A stretch of DNA of 34,194 nt from Planctomycetota bacterium (lineage in GTDB: Bacteria; Planctomycetota; Phycisphaerae; UBA1845): the NCBI GenBank assembly GCA_024275565.1, contig JAJRYY010000044.1, positions 1 to 34,194 on the forward strand, read 5' to 3'. Both the position numbers and the translations under genes were made by a program. A model generated the notes under the pieces. The model did no database searches. It saw only the letters and a list, made by a program, of their open reading frames with translations, and was not told the DNA's origin. Each line of letters begins with the position of its first letter. The stretch's first letter is position 1. Below, in pieces: positions 1 through 8,299 of this stretch.

Positions 1-47
1 TCGCCGTTACATATTGGACATCGATTAGTATTTTTAGCTTGGCGTTA

Positions 48-998
48 ATGTATTTACCTTGCATATTCCTCATGCTGGGTATGGGCTTCTTCGTGCTTGG
101 TCTTATGCAACGGTCCGGAAAGGAGGCGAGCTGCGCCGAATGCGGTTATATGCGCACGCCCGAAGGAGCAATGCCAGATAAATGTCCCGAATGCGGTGCT
201 GTCTGGTCTGAGTCTGGCGGGATTGTATCCGGTAAATACAAGCGGAATGTACCGATGATGCTTGTGGGCGTGCTCTGTGTCATGCTGGGTGTATCCACTG
301 TGTTCATGCAAATGCGCATCGCAGGATTTTTGAGCAGACTGCAGCCAACCAGATGGTTGATTAATGACATATCTGCTGGAAGTGGTGGGATGGCCTGGTT
401 TCAGTGGCCCGAATTGCAGTCAAGGACATTGTCGGAGGAGGAGACGGTCCAGCTTGCTGAGCAGTTATTGGTGCAGCAGCGTAAAAAGGGATATATGGCT
501 TCTGCCGCGCAGGCATGGATCACAAAGCAATTGACGGGAAATATACTTCCAGACGACCTCAGGAATAAATGGTTCTCGAGCATGTTTGATATCGAACTTG
601 TCGCTCCAAAGACCATGCGCGTGGGTTCGAAGTTTCGCGTAGAAATTGATGCAGTCAATCAAAGGACTCTCGACTCTACGGGAATGGCAGGTCTGCATCA
701 TCGCCTGTTGATTGATGGTTTCTATGTTGGCGATGCACATGATCCCATTGGCAGACTCTCCCATACGATGTATCCGAGTCTGATGGCCAACGATTCAAAG
801 TACAAGCAATTTGCTGAGGTTGATGCGGAAGTTGTTGGAAAACTGCCGATCCGATTCGTGATTTGGAGTGTTGTAGCACCAAGGCCAGGCCACAAATGGC
901 AGATCCACTGGAATGAGGATGGCGATCCGCAACTCCCGCCGGGTACCATCTGGTCTGAACGGATGGAGGTCGAAGCTACAGTGGATGTGTTGCCATGA
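48..998 (+). CDS. Membrane protein with zinc-ribbon segment, function unknown (possibly 5'-truncated)
   Basis: About 316 residues. Numbering from a TTG at 39, a hydrophobic stretch (about residues 4-22) is followed by a zinc-ribbon-like pair of CxxC knuckles (C32/C35 and C49/C52, the second as CPECG), a second hydrophobic helix (about 69-93), then a soluble C-terminal region of about 220 residues that I do not recognise. The two helices would place the ribbon on one side of the membrane and the large domain on the other. The start is uncertain. TTG 39 and ATG 48 are in frame without a clear ribosome binding site, and the frame is open back to the first bases of the window, so the true start may lie outside. 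It converges on the flagellin gene. No function is claimed. Confidence 0.6.
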   Translation: MYLPCIFLMLGMGFFVLGLMQRSGKEASCAECGYMRTPEGAMPDKCPECGAVWSESGGIVSGKYKRNVPMMLVGVLCVMLGVSTVFMQMRIAGFLSRLQPTRWLINDISAGSGGMAWFQWPELQSRTLSEEETVQLAEQLLVQQRKKGYMASAAQAWITKQLTGNILPDDLRNKWFSSMFDIELVAPKTMRVGSKFRVEIDAVNQRTLDSTGMAGLHHRLLIDGFYVGDAHDPIGRLSHTMYPSLMANDSKYKQFAEVDAEVVGKLPIRFVIWSVVAPRPGHKWQIHWNEDGDPQLPPGTIWSERMEVEATVDVLP

Positions 999-1010
999 TG
1001 CGTTATACAT

Positions 1011-1028
1011 CTGAACCCGTGGTTTCAG
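1011..1028. terminator. Possible bidirectional hairpin between convergent genes
   Basis: CTGAACC, loop CGT, GGTTTCAG forms a 7-bp stem with one bulged T. It lies in the 37-bp gap between the ends of the membrane-protein gene and the flagellin gene. There is no T-run, so a terminator role is inferred from position only. Confidence 0.3.
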
Positions 1029-1035
1029 TATCGCA

Positions 1036-1833
1036 TCAACCAAACAGATCGAGAATGGTGCCAGTCTGATTCTGTGCGATCTTCAGCAATTTCACACTGG
1101 CGGCGGTCAGCACCTCTGCCCTGGCAAGATTACTGGTTTCTGTCGCATAGTCTGTGTCTGCGATCCGGCTGCGACTTTCCGACAAATTCACCAATGCGAC
1201 CTCATTGGAGCGCAGTTGCGGTTCGAGTGTATATTTCTGGTATGCTCCAATCGTCCCGCGTGATGTGGTAATGTCGGAAATAGCACTGTCAATGGCAGTG
1301 ATCGCTGCTTCAAAGTTTCCACTTCTGAAATCGTTCGCACCCCCGGACCGCACGGATTGTGCAGATGCCCGGGCAGCTTCCAGTTGCGCCTGCACCTGTG
1401 CATTGCCATCATCCGGCAAACTGACGCCTTCAAGAGACGTGATCGCACTCCCGGTGAAACGCTCGATGCTCGCCACAATATTGTCAGCCTGAAGCTGGTA
1501 GGCTGCGACTTCCTCGCTGCTCAATGCTCCGCTGTTCGCACTGGCGACTGCAAGACCTTTCAATTCGGATGCCAGGCCTGACAATTGTGACGTGTAGCCA
1601 TCCGCAATGTTCGCATTGGAATAGGTCCGCTCGAAACTCCGACTCTGCGCCTCCAATGCCTTGATCTCGGCTGACAACCTCTCCGAAGCAATCAGCCCAG
1701 CCGGATCATCCTTGCCGGAATTGATCCTGCGCCCAGTGGCCAGTCGCTCCAGCGAGGTGTTCAATGACCTCTGGTTGCTGCTCAGCCGGAACAGGGCACC
1801 CAACGCACTCGAATTGTTGATCGCTGAAATCAT
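1036..1833 (-). CDS. fliC: Flagellin, minimal D0-D1 type
   Basis: About 265 residues. The N-terminus (MISAINNSSALGAL, then LATGRRINSGKDDPAGLIASERL) and the C-terminus (SRIADTDYATETSNL ... LKIAQNQTGTILDLFG) are the paired flagellin D0/D1 helices that polymerise into the filament core. Only about 110 residues lie between them, so the surface D2/D3 domains are essentially absent, giving a compact flagellin. The frame is open upstream to 1959, but the conserved flagellin N-terminus begins at the ATG at 1833, so the extra 42 codons are more likely leader RNA. No flagellar chaperone or cap gene is adjacent, so it is an isolated flagellin gene. Family assignment is firm; the start is an inference from homology. 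Confidence 0.9.
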   Translation of the reverse strand: MISAINNSSALGALFRLSSNQRSLNTSLERLATGRRINSGKDDPAGLIASERLSAEIKALEAQSRSFERTYSNANIADGYTSQLSGLASELKGLAVASANSGALSSEEVAAYQLQADNIVASIERFTGSAITSLEGVSLPDDGNAQVQAQLEAARASAQSVRSGGANDFRSGNFEAAITAIDSAISDITTSRGTIGAYQKYTLEPQLRSNEVALVNLSESRSRIADTDYATETSNLARAEVLTAASVKLLKIAQNQTGTILDLFG

Positions 1834-1892
1834 ATCACTGGGAAGATCAGATATCCCGGGATCATGAGCAAGCATAAATTGCGCATTTAGCT

Positions 1893-1926
1893 TATGGGAC
1901 GCTCCATGCAGACAATAAGTCCCATA
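1893..1926 (-). promoter_or_regulatory. Inverted repeat in the flagellin leader
   Basis: TATGGGAC and GTCCCATA form a perfect 8-bp inverted repeat around an 18-nt loop, 60 to 93 bases upstream of the preferred flagellin start. Read on the minus strand the loop carries ATGGA, which fits the ANGGA core bound by CsrA. Regulation by CsrA is speculative. Confidence 0.3.
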
Positions 1927-2053
1927 GTCTCTCATTGCGTTCGATCGTCGGTTCGTCATAATGCGTCACCGCTTCAGTGCGGGAAGGTATATACGCACGA
2001 TCACCCCGGAGGATGGATCGTCGTGATGATGCCAGGTGGGAGATTATCCGGCG

Positions 2054-3451
2054 ATGCAGCCAGACGTCCAGAAACTCTATGAGCAGATCCACTCGATCCT
2101 TGAGACGGACGGTGGTGATGCGCTCTTATCGGCTGTCAGCGATGCCCGGGCGGCGGATATCGCGGAGGTGATGGACCTTCTGGACGACGACCAGCGGTCG
2201 CGGTTGATCTACGCCATGCCCCCGAGATTGACGGCTGAGGTCGTGATCGAGCTGGATGAAGCCGTCCGCGACGAGATCGTTGAGGACCTGGATGAGCATC
2301 AGCTCGGCGAGATTGTGACCGAGCTTCCGCCGGATGACGCTGCCGACATGATCGGGGAGTTATCGGCGGATCAGTTCGACGAAGTGCTTGAAAATGTTCC
2401 CATCGAGCATTCAAACCAGATCACAGAATTGCTCGCCTATGAGGAGGATACAGCCGGCGGGATCATGAATCCGCGGCTGCTGTCGCTCCGTGAAGGGGAG
2501 ACGGTCGGCGAGGCCATCGAGGCGGTTCGACGATTTGTCACGGACGAGGAGATCCACTTCGTCTATATCGTGGACGGTGCGAATTCGCTTCGGGGCGTGG
2601 TTCCACTCCGGAATCTGGTGGTGAACACGCCGGAAACGCGTCTGGTGGACGTCTGCGATCCGGAACCGATCACGGTGGTCGTGGATGACGATCAGGAATC
2701 AGTCCTGAATGTGATGCGGAAGTACGACGTGGCTGCCGTCCCGGTGGTGGATTCTGAGGGGGTTCTTCGCGGTCGGATCACCTATGACGATGTAATGGAC
2801 GTCGCATCGGAGGAGGCTGACGAGGACATCTACCGCATGGCGGGTACGGACGCCGCCGAGCTGGAGACGCATTCCTCGGTCCACGCTGCCCAGGTGCGGA
2901 TGGCCTGGTTGATACCATGCATTTTTGGGACGCTTGCGGTGGCTGGCGTCATCGCGCTGTTCCGGGAATCGTCCCTGTCGGCAGAGCAATTGACCGCACT
3001 CCTCATGTTCCACGCAATGATCGCCGCCACAAGCGGAAATGCTGGAATTCAGACCTCCACGATCATCCTCCGCGGTTTTGCGACGGGGGAACTGTCTGCC
3101 ACGAAGATGGGGTACGTTTTCTCGCGAGAAGTCCGCATTTCCATACTGGTAGGACTTCTATGTGCAGTCATGACGGGGCTTCTGGCTGGAACGCTCGTCG
3201 CGGTCATGCGATCGTACGCGTTCGATATGGTGATGTTCGACGGGCTGGGAGCCGTCCGTGTCGGGGTGGCCGTCGGGCTTGGGATGCTCTGCGCGGTGGC
3301 GGAATCGTCCCTGCTGGGGATCGCGTTACCATTCGCCTTTCGACGCTTTGGGGTCGATCCTGCCATTGCGTCGGGACCGCTGATCACTTCTTTTAATGAT
3401 CTTATCAGTGTTACTGTTTACTTGGGCATTGCGATACTGGTATTGACGTAG
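2054..3451 (+). CDS. mgtE: MgtE magnesium transporter/channel
   Basis: About 465 residues, the usual MgtE size. The order is the MgtE N-terminal helical superhelix (about 30-130, with the typical ELPPDDAADMIGEL repeat), a tandem CBS pair (about 135-255), and a five-helix membrane domain (about 280-465) containing FHAMIAATSGNAGIQTST and the closing SFNDLISVTVYLGIA. MgtE is a homodimeric inner-membrane channel admitting Mg2+, gated by Mg2+ binding to the N and CBS domains. ATG 2054 is preferred because GGTGGGAG lies about 11 bases upstream; GTG 2036 is in frame but lacks a binding site. The leader is too short for me to support a magnesium riboswitch. It converges on the dGTPase gene. Confidence 0.95.
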   Translation: MQPDVQKLYEQIHSILETDGGDALLSAVSDARAADIAEVMDLLDDDQRSRLIYAMPPRLTAEVVIELDEAVRDEIVEDLDEHQLGEIVTELPPDDAADMIGELSADQFDEVLENVPIEHSNQITELLAYEEDTAGGIMNPRLLSLREGETVGEAIEAVRRFVTDEEIHFVYIVDGANSLRGVVPLRNLVVNTPETRLVDVCDPEPITVVVDDDQESVLNVMRKYDVAAVPVVDSEGVLRGRITYDDVMDVASEEADEDIYRMAGTDAAELETHSSVHAAQVRMAWLIPCIFGTLAVAGVIALFRESSLSAEQLTALLMFHAMIAATSGNAGIQTSTIILRGFATGELSATKMGYVFSREVRISILVGLLCAVMTGLLAGTLVAVMRSYAFDMVMFDGLGAVRVGVAVGLGMLCAVAESSLLGIALPFAFRRFGVDPAIASGPLITSFNDLISVTVYLGIAILVLT

Positions 3452-3460
3452 TGGCATTCA

Positions 3461-3474
3461 GATCGCCGGCGATC
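3461..3474. repeat. Perfect 14-bp palindrome between convergent mgtE and dgt
   Basis: GATCGCCGGCGATC is fully self-complementary and sits in the 21-bp space between the two stop codons. It could be a protein-binding site or a weak shared terminator; it has no loop or T-tract. Confidence 0.3.
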
Positions 3475-4633
3475 AAACGCGTTCATTCGGCTGGAACAGC
3501 TTCTTGTAATCGTCCTGGCAGAATCGATCGGTCATACCGGCGATATAGTCGCAGACCACGCGGTGGGTTCCCAGGGCGTCGAGGCGGGCGGCGAATCTCG
3601 GCGGAAGCATTTCCGGATCCTGAACATACGCAGCGAAAAGTCGCTCGATGAACCGACGAGCCTTGGCATCCATACGGATAAGCCGGTGGTGGCGATAGAC
3701 GCGAATCGCGAGAAATCCTTCGAGTTCGTTGGTGATGGAAGACGTGGATTCTGAAAACGCAACGACAGGGTCATCATGAGCGCGGACAGCGTCGGGGTTC
3801 GGCGCGATCATGCCAAGGCGATGCGTAGACTCGGCGATCACATCCTTCAACAGTGTATCCAGCAGCCCATCGAGAATCGGGCGGCGGACGGTGAACACGT
3901 TTCGCTTCGGGAATGCGCTACGCACAGGACCGGCTGCTGCGGACCATAATTCGAGTTCAGACACGTCCGATTCGTAGATAAGGCGGGCACCGAGCGCATC
4001 TTCGAGATCGTGGATGTCATAGGCGATCCGGTCCGCAACATTGGCGATCTGCGCTTCAACGGAAGGCTGCGGTCCGACTGCCAGCAGATCGGTCAGCCTC
4101 GCGTCAAGATCAATGACCGCGGCTGGCATGTCATAGCGGGAGGCGTGCTTGATAATGCCCTCGCGGAGTTCGAACGTAAGGTTCAATCCACGAAATGTCG
4201 GATAGGGGTGCTCCAGATCATCGATAACACGCAGCGAGTGGAGATTGTGTTCAAACCCGCCATGGTCGTGCATGAGATTCTTCAGCGTCGCTTCACCAGC
4301 GTGCCCAAAGGGTGCGTGTCCGAGATCATGGGCCAGGGCGATGGATTCAGCGAGATTCGCGTTGACGCGCAGTGCTGACGCAAGTCGGCGGGCGATTTCA
4401 GCAACTTCCAGCGTGTGGGTCAGGCGTGAGCGGAAGTGGTCATGCTCATCATTGACGAAAACCTGCGTTTTGTACTGGAGGCGACGGAACGCGGTCGACG
4501 CAAGAATGCGGTGGCGGTCACGCTCGAAGGGGTCGCGCAAAGCGTCCACTGGTTCATCATGGAGGTGACCGATCGACCGCGCGGTAGCGTGAGGCGATAA
4601 AGATGTCATATCATTGGAGGCGATGCCGGTCAC
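3473..4633 (-). CDS. dgt: dGTPase-like HD-domain triphosphohydrolase
   Basis: 386 residues from a GTG start. The sequence follows the dGTP triphosphohydrolase family: PFERDRHRILASTAFRRLQYKTQVF near residues 35-60, the metal-binding His in RLTHTLEVAEIAR (H73), the HD pair in ALAHDLGHAPFGHAGE (H102/D103), and a later Asp in NVADRIAYDIHDLEDA (about 220). These enzymes remove triphosphate from dGTP or other dNTPs and influence nucleotide pools. The GTG overlaps the stop of the upstream HIT gene (GTGA), suggesting translational coupling. An in-frame ATG at 4609 is an alternative start that would leave a 20-base gap. Substrate preference cannot be read from sequence. Confidence 0.92.
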   Translation of the reverse strand: MTGIASNDMTSLSPHATARSIGHLHDEPVDALRDPFERDRHRILASTAFRRLQYKTQVFVNDEHDHFRSRLTHTLEVAEIARRLASALRVNANLAESIALAHDLGHAPFGHAGEATLKNLMHDHGGFEHNLHSLRVIDDLEHPYPTFRGLNLTFELREGIIKHASRYDMPAAVIDLDARLTDLLAVGPQPSVEAQIANVADRIAYDIHDLEDALGARLIYESDVSELELWSAAAGPVRSAFPKRNVFTVRRPILDGLLDTLLKDVIAESTHRLGMIAPNPDAVRAHDDPVVAFSESTSSITNELEGFLAIRVYRHHRLIRMDAKARRFIERLFAAYVQDPEMLPPRFAARLDALGTHRVVCDYIAGMTDRFCQDDYKKLFQPNERV

Positions 4634-5163
4634 TCTTGTATCCCGGATTGACTGATACCGAGTTGCACAGCGTCGTCGGCGAGTCGTCGATAAAGATCAC
4701 CGAGATCTTCCGGAATGATCCGCGTATCACCCACGATGGTCATAAAATTCGTATCACCGTTCCATCGCGGAACCACATGGTTGTGCAGATGGTCGGGGAC
4801 GCCTGCCCCGGCGCATCGACCGATGTTCATGCCGATATTGTACCCGTGAGGCCCGATGGTGTGCGCGATCAGTCGAACGGCGTCCCGCGTAGCAGCCGCA
4901 AAGCTGGCAAGGGCGTCGTCGGGGAGCTGCTCAAGATCACCAGTATGCGCAGACGGTGCAACGAGAAGATGTCCGTTTGTGTAGGGGTAGCGGTTCATCA
5001 GGACCATGATGGCGTCCGTCCGCCAGACGACGAAATGCTCAGCATCGCTGTCAGGATGATTCCAGTAGTCGCAGAGGAAGCAGCCACCTTTTTCCTCGCT
5101 ACCAAGGGATTTGATGTATTCCGCTCGCCAGGGAGCTTGAATATCCTTGTTGTTTTCTGCCAT
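4630..5163 (-). CDS. HIT-family hydrolase/phosphorylase (Ap4A phosphorylase-like)
   Basis: 177 residues. The histidine triad is HLHNHVV (H125, H127, H129), preceded by the usual GMNIGRCAGAGVPDHLHNHVVPRW context. A CxxC at C28/C31 and a downstream His resemble the zinc-binding N-terminus of bacterial Fhit/Ap4A-phosphorylase-like HIT proteins. Such enzymes cleave nucleotidyl-phosphate bonds through a histidine-AMP intermediate. It is the first gene of a two-gene unit with the dGTPase, and both act on nucleotides, which suggests a small nucleotide-sanitation operon. The exact substrate is unknown. Confidence 0.88.
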   Translation of the reverse strand: MAENNKDIQAPWRAEYIKSLGSEEKGGCFLCDYWNHPDSDAEHFVVWRTDAIMVLMNRYPYTNGHLLVAPSAHTGDLEQLPDDALASFAAATRDAVRLIAHTIGPHGYNIGMNIGRCAGAGVPDHLHNHVVPRWNGDTNFMTIVGDTRIIPEDLGDLYRRLADDAVQLGISQSGIQE

Positions 5164-5302
5164 GAGAATATGCGCTCGTTCGACTGGATTAGCTGAGGCA
5201 GTAAGATTTCCGCACCCGACAAGTCTACTCCCGGGAAGTATCCGTCACAAGGGAATTTCACCGCGTTGCAATCCTCAGGGGGTGGGATACACTGGCTAGG
5301 CT

Positions 5303-6031
5303 ATGAAAAATCGAAATGAGAGAATTCGCGCTGTCACCACCACACGCGCTGCCACAACCGCGCGTTCTGACGCCGCCACGCGTTCTGTCACCGCCACGCA
5401 ATCGTGGAGCTCCCCGTATTGGGCTGGATGTATGCTGCTGGTAGTGTGCGGTCTGCTTCAAGGGTGCGACGGCGATGAGACCCGGAAATTGCGAGAACGG
5501 GTGCATCATGTCGAAGTGGGCGTGGTACGCGACGCCGGGTTGACCCTCGACGAGCAGGCCTCCCCCGGAATGGTCGTCTATGCACTGTTGGTCACCATCC
5601 ACGACGACGTGAAAGCAGGCAAGGACGTCTCAGCCAGGGAAGACGCGTTTAAGCGGACCATGAATTTGTCCGCGCCCGATCAGATCCATAAGCAGGATGT
5701 CCGGGGAAAGCGAGACCGCGAAACGACGGTCGCCCAGCGGGATCGATCCGTAGAGGATATCGTCTGGCGATGGGCTCCGACCTTGGGATACTATGTCGAT
5801 GATTTTCCGAAAACATGGGAGGACGCACGCACCCGTCTCATCCGCCGACCATCGGGCACATCCGCCGACCAGGGTCCGGAGGCGTGTGTGGTCAAAATCG
5901 CATTGGCCGACCCTTCAGGGGACGCGAAGGCAATGGCAGTAGCCCAGTTTCGCCTGGTGAAGGAAAAAGGATTCTGGCGCGTAGTGCAGGTGGGTTTCGA
6001 CAAGAAACACCGATCTCTGAAAACCCGGTAG
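5303..6031 (+). CDS. Putative lipoprotein, function unknown
   Basis: 242 residues. A hydrophobic core (about 42-52) ends in LLQGC, a good lipobox with Cys55 as the lipidation site. The n-region before it is unusually long (about 40 residues), Thr/Ala/Arg-rich and contains an 18-bp tandem duplication, so the real start may be internal (ATG 5432). The mature part of about 185 residues shows no family that I recognise; its end (VAQFRLVKEKGFWRVVQVGF) resembles a small alpha+beta domain. A TTGCAA/TACACT pair ends about 10 bases before the ATG and would give a nearly leaderless transcript. Its stop codon lies inside the first copy of a 38-bp repeat. Confidence 0.6.
   Translation: MKNRNERIRAVTTTRAATTARSDAATRSVTATQSWSSPYWAGCMLLVVCGLLQGCDGDETRKLRERVHHVEVGVVRDAGLTLDEQASPGMVVYALLVTIHDDVKAGKDVSAREDAFKRTMNLSAPDQIHKQDVRGKRDRETTVAQRDRSVEDIVWRWAPTLGYYVDDFPKTWEDARTRLIRRPSGTSADQGPEACVVKIALADPSGDAKAMAVAQFRLVKEKGFWRVVQVGFDKKHRSLKTR
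5357..5392 (+). repeat. 18-bp tandem duplication in the lipoprotein n-region
   Basis: Two adjacent 18-bp units sharing CGCGTTCTG, in frame, encode a Thr/Ala/Arg-rich repeat. Confidence 0.6.
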
Positions 6032-6103
6032 GGTCCACGGTACGGACCATCGAAACGGGAAGACTGTAGGGTCCGCTGTGCGGACCATTGAATGGGAAGA
6101 CAT
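6029..6103 (+). repeat. Tandem palindromic repeat, 38 bp x 2
   Basis: Copy 1 is 6029-6066 and copy 2 is 6067-6103. Both begin TAGGGTCC and end GGGAAGAC. Copy 2 contains GGTCCGCTGTGCGGACC, a 7-bp inverted repeat with loop TGT; copy 1 keeps only part of that symmetry. The TAG of copy 1 is the stop codon of the lipoprotein gene. It resembles a dispersed palindromic intergenic element. Confidence 0.75.
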
Positions 6104-6140
6104 TCGATTCCAGAGAGAATGGTCTGGTCGGAGGCGATTC

Positions 6141-8123
6141 ATGGAACCCGAGGAAATTGTCGTCAAGGGCGCACGTGTCCATAACCTCCGCAGCGTCAAC
6201 GTCCGTCTTCCGCGCAACAGGCTGATCTGTCTCACCGGCGTCTCGGGCAGCGGCAAAAGCAGCTTCGCGTTCGATACACTGCACGCAGAAGGGCAGCGAC
6301 GCTACATCGAATCGCTCAGTTCCTACGCCCGCCAGTTCATGGGGCAGATGACCAAGCCAGACGTAGACCTCATCACCGGCCTCAGTCCCACCATCTCCAT
6401 TCAGCAGAAATCCACCGGCTGGAACCCGCGCAGCACGGTCGCCACGGTGACACAATTACACGATTTCCTGCGCGTCCTCTATGCACGCGTCGGCGTGCAG
6501 CATTGCACCGAGTGTGGAAAACCGATTAGCGCACAGACGCGCGAACAGATCGTCGCCCAGATACTCGCAATCGGCGATGGGGCATCCCTCCTCATGCTCG
6601 CCCCCGTCATCCGACAGCAGAAGGGCGAGCATCGCGATTTATTCGAGGAGATGCTCGGACGCGGTTTCGCGCGAGCGCGGGTGGATGGTCGCGTCATGTT
6701 GCTCTCCGAGGATGCCCAGTTGGGGCGGCACATCCGTCACAACATCGAAATCGTCGTGGATCGAATCACGCTCAAACCCGGCGTGCGGAGTCGACTGACA
6801 GAAGCCGTTGAGATGGCGCTGAACCTCGGCGATGGAACGGTGATCGTCCACATCGCGGATACAGATGAGGGCAAAAAGGGGGGCAGCGGCAAGCCTGAAA
6901 CCGGCAAGACTCCAACCGGCAAGACTCCAACCGGCAAGCCTGAAACCGGCAAGACTCCAACCGGCAAGACTCCAACCGGCAAGGACCGCAGAACCACAGC
7001 ATCGCGGGCTGGTAAGCAGCAGGGCGATCTCCTCCTCTCCAGTCACTACGCCTGCGTACAGTGCAACAAGAGTTTTGAACCCCCCTCGCCACAGATGTTC
7101 AGTTTCAACTCGCCCTCCGGGATGTGTCTTTCGTGCGATGGAATGGGAACCCGGTTCGATTTTGATCCGAACTTGATGATAACCCACCCGCGAAAATCCT
7201 TCATGAACCTCGCCATCGAACCCATGCGGACGAAAATCGGAAAGTGGCGGAAGCACATTTATCAAGGGGTCGCAAAAGCCCTCGATTTCGACCTCCGCAC
7301 CCCATGGAAAGACCTCACCGACGAAGCGCAGCAAGCCCTCCTCTATGGAACGGGCGACCGGCACATCACCTTCGAATGGCGATGGTCCGGAGGCCTGTGG
7401 CGACACGGAGACACCTTCGCGGGCGTCGTGGCAGAGTTGCACGACAAATACCGCAAGGCAGGCTCCACCATGGTCCGTGCCTACTACGAAAAATACATGA
7501 GAAAGACCGACTGTGCGGATTGCGGCGGTTTGCGGATCAACAAACAGGCGCAGGCGGTCATACTCGGCGGGCGGACTCTCCCGGAAGTGTTGGCCATCTC
7601 GATCGGTGAAGCATCAGAGTTCTTCGCAGCCATAGAACTGACCAAAACGCAGCGCATCATCGCCGAGGAAGCCCTCAAGGAAATCCGCAACCGATTATCA
7701 TTCCTCAACGACGTCGGTCTCCACTACCTCTCGCTCGACCGGACAGCCCCAACCTTATCGGGCGGTGAATCCCAGCGGATTCGCCTCGCCTCGCAGATTG
7801 GCTCCGGGCTGGTCGGCGTCCTCTACATCCTCGACGAACCAAGCATAGGCCTCCACGCCCGCGACAACCAACGCCTCCTGGATTCCCTCAAACGCCTGCG
7901 TGACATGGGCAACACGGTCGTCGTCGTGGAGCATGACGAGGAAACGATGCGGGCAGCCGACGAAATCGTGGATTTCGGCCCAGGCCCCGGCGTCCGTGGT
8001 GGCCACGTCGTCGCCAGAGGCACGCTCGCAGAGATCAAAACCGCCAAACGATCAGTCACAGGCCGATACCTGAGCGGTAAAGAGTCAATTGAAATCCCAA
8101 AACGCCGACGCGTAGTCCGGTGA
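6141..8123 (+). CDS. UvrA-like single ATPase half (half I)
   Basis: About 660 residues, equal to the N-terminal half of a UvrA. It contains Walker A GVSGSGKS (about 33), the UvrA signature EGQRRYIESLSSYARQF, zinc-knuckle cysteines (CTECGK; later CVQC...CLSC), ABC signature LSGGESQRIRLASQIGSG (about 539), Walker B ILDEPSIGLH (about 565) and VVVVEHDEE (about 594). It ends at the natural inter-half linker (GRYLSGKESIEIPKRRR). Canonical UvrA has two such halves and dimerises to find DNA damage for UvrBC. Here the matching second half is 1.8 kb downstream. ATG 6141 is chosen because GGAGG lies 6 bases upstream. About 30 residues of GKTPT/GKPET repeats are inserted before the second zinc module. 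The stop overlaps a possible GTG of the next gene. Confidence 0.92.
   Translation: MEPEEIVVKGARVHNLRSVNVRLPRNRLICLTGVSGSGKSSFAFDTLHAEGQRRYIESLSSYARQFMGQMTKPDVDLITGLSPTISIQQKSTGWNPRSTVATVTQLHDFLRVLYARVGVQHCTECGKPISAQTREQIVAQILAIGDGASLLMLAPVIRQQKGEHRDLFEEMLGRGFARARVDGRVMLLSEDAQLGRHIRHNIEIVVDRITLKPGVRSRLTEAVEMALNLGDGTVIVHIADTDEGKKGGSGKPETGKTPTGKTPTGKPETGKTPTGKTPTGKDRRTTASRAGKQQGDLLLSSHYACVQCNKSFEPPSPQMFSFNSPSGMCLSCDGMGTRFDFDPNLMITHPRKSFMNLAIEPMRTKIGKWRKHIYQGVAKALDFDLRTPWKDLTDEAQQALLYGTGDRHITFEWRWSGGLWRHGDTFAGVVAELHDKYRKAGSTMVRAYYEKYMRKTDCADCGGLRINKQAQAVILGGRTLPEVLAISIGEASEFFAAIELTKTQRIIAEEALKEIRNRLSFLNDVGLHYLSLDRTAPTLSGGESQRIRLASQIGSGLVGVLYILDEPSIGLHARDNQRLLDSLKRLRDMGNTVVVVEHDEETMRAADEIVDFGPGPGVRGGHVVARGTLAEIKTAKRSVTGRYLSGKESIEIPKRRRVVR
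6888..6977 (+). repeat. In-frame 15-bp minisatellite, 6 units
   Basis: The units are GGCAAGCCTGAAACC or GGCAAGACTCCAACC, arranged as a 45-bp higher-order unit repeated twice, then a partial GGCAAG. They encode GKPET/GKTPT in the half-UvrA. Confidence 0.95.
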
Positions 8124-8299
8124 GGCAGGCGATGGAATGTGCGGGAGACATACAGGCAGCCGCGAACCGTGACCGGCGAATGCAGGTGTTCCTGACGCAG
8201 GCGCGGGGATCGGTTCGCAATGGTGATCTCCTGCGGCAAGCCGTCGATCGGGCGCTGCGTATGAAGGCGCAGGGCGACGAAGCAATGAAAGGTGTGCAG

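Noticed and set aside
1960..2053. Magnesium riboswitch before mgtE
   Set aside because: The gap to the divergent flagellin transcript is short and I could not recognise a conserved M-box core.
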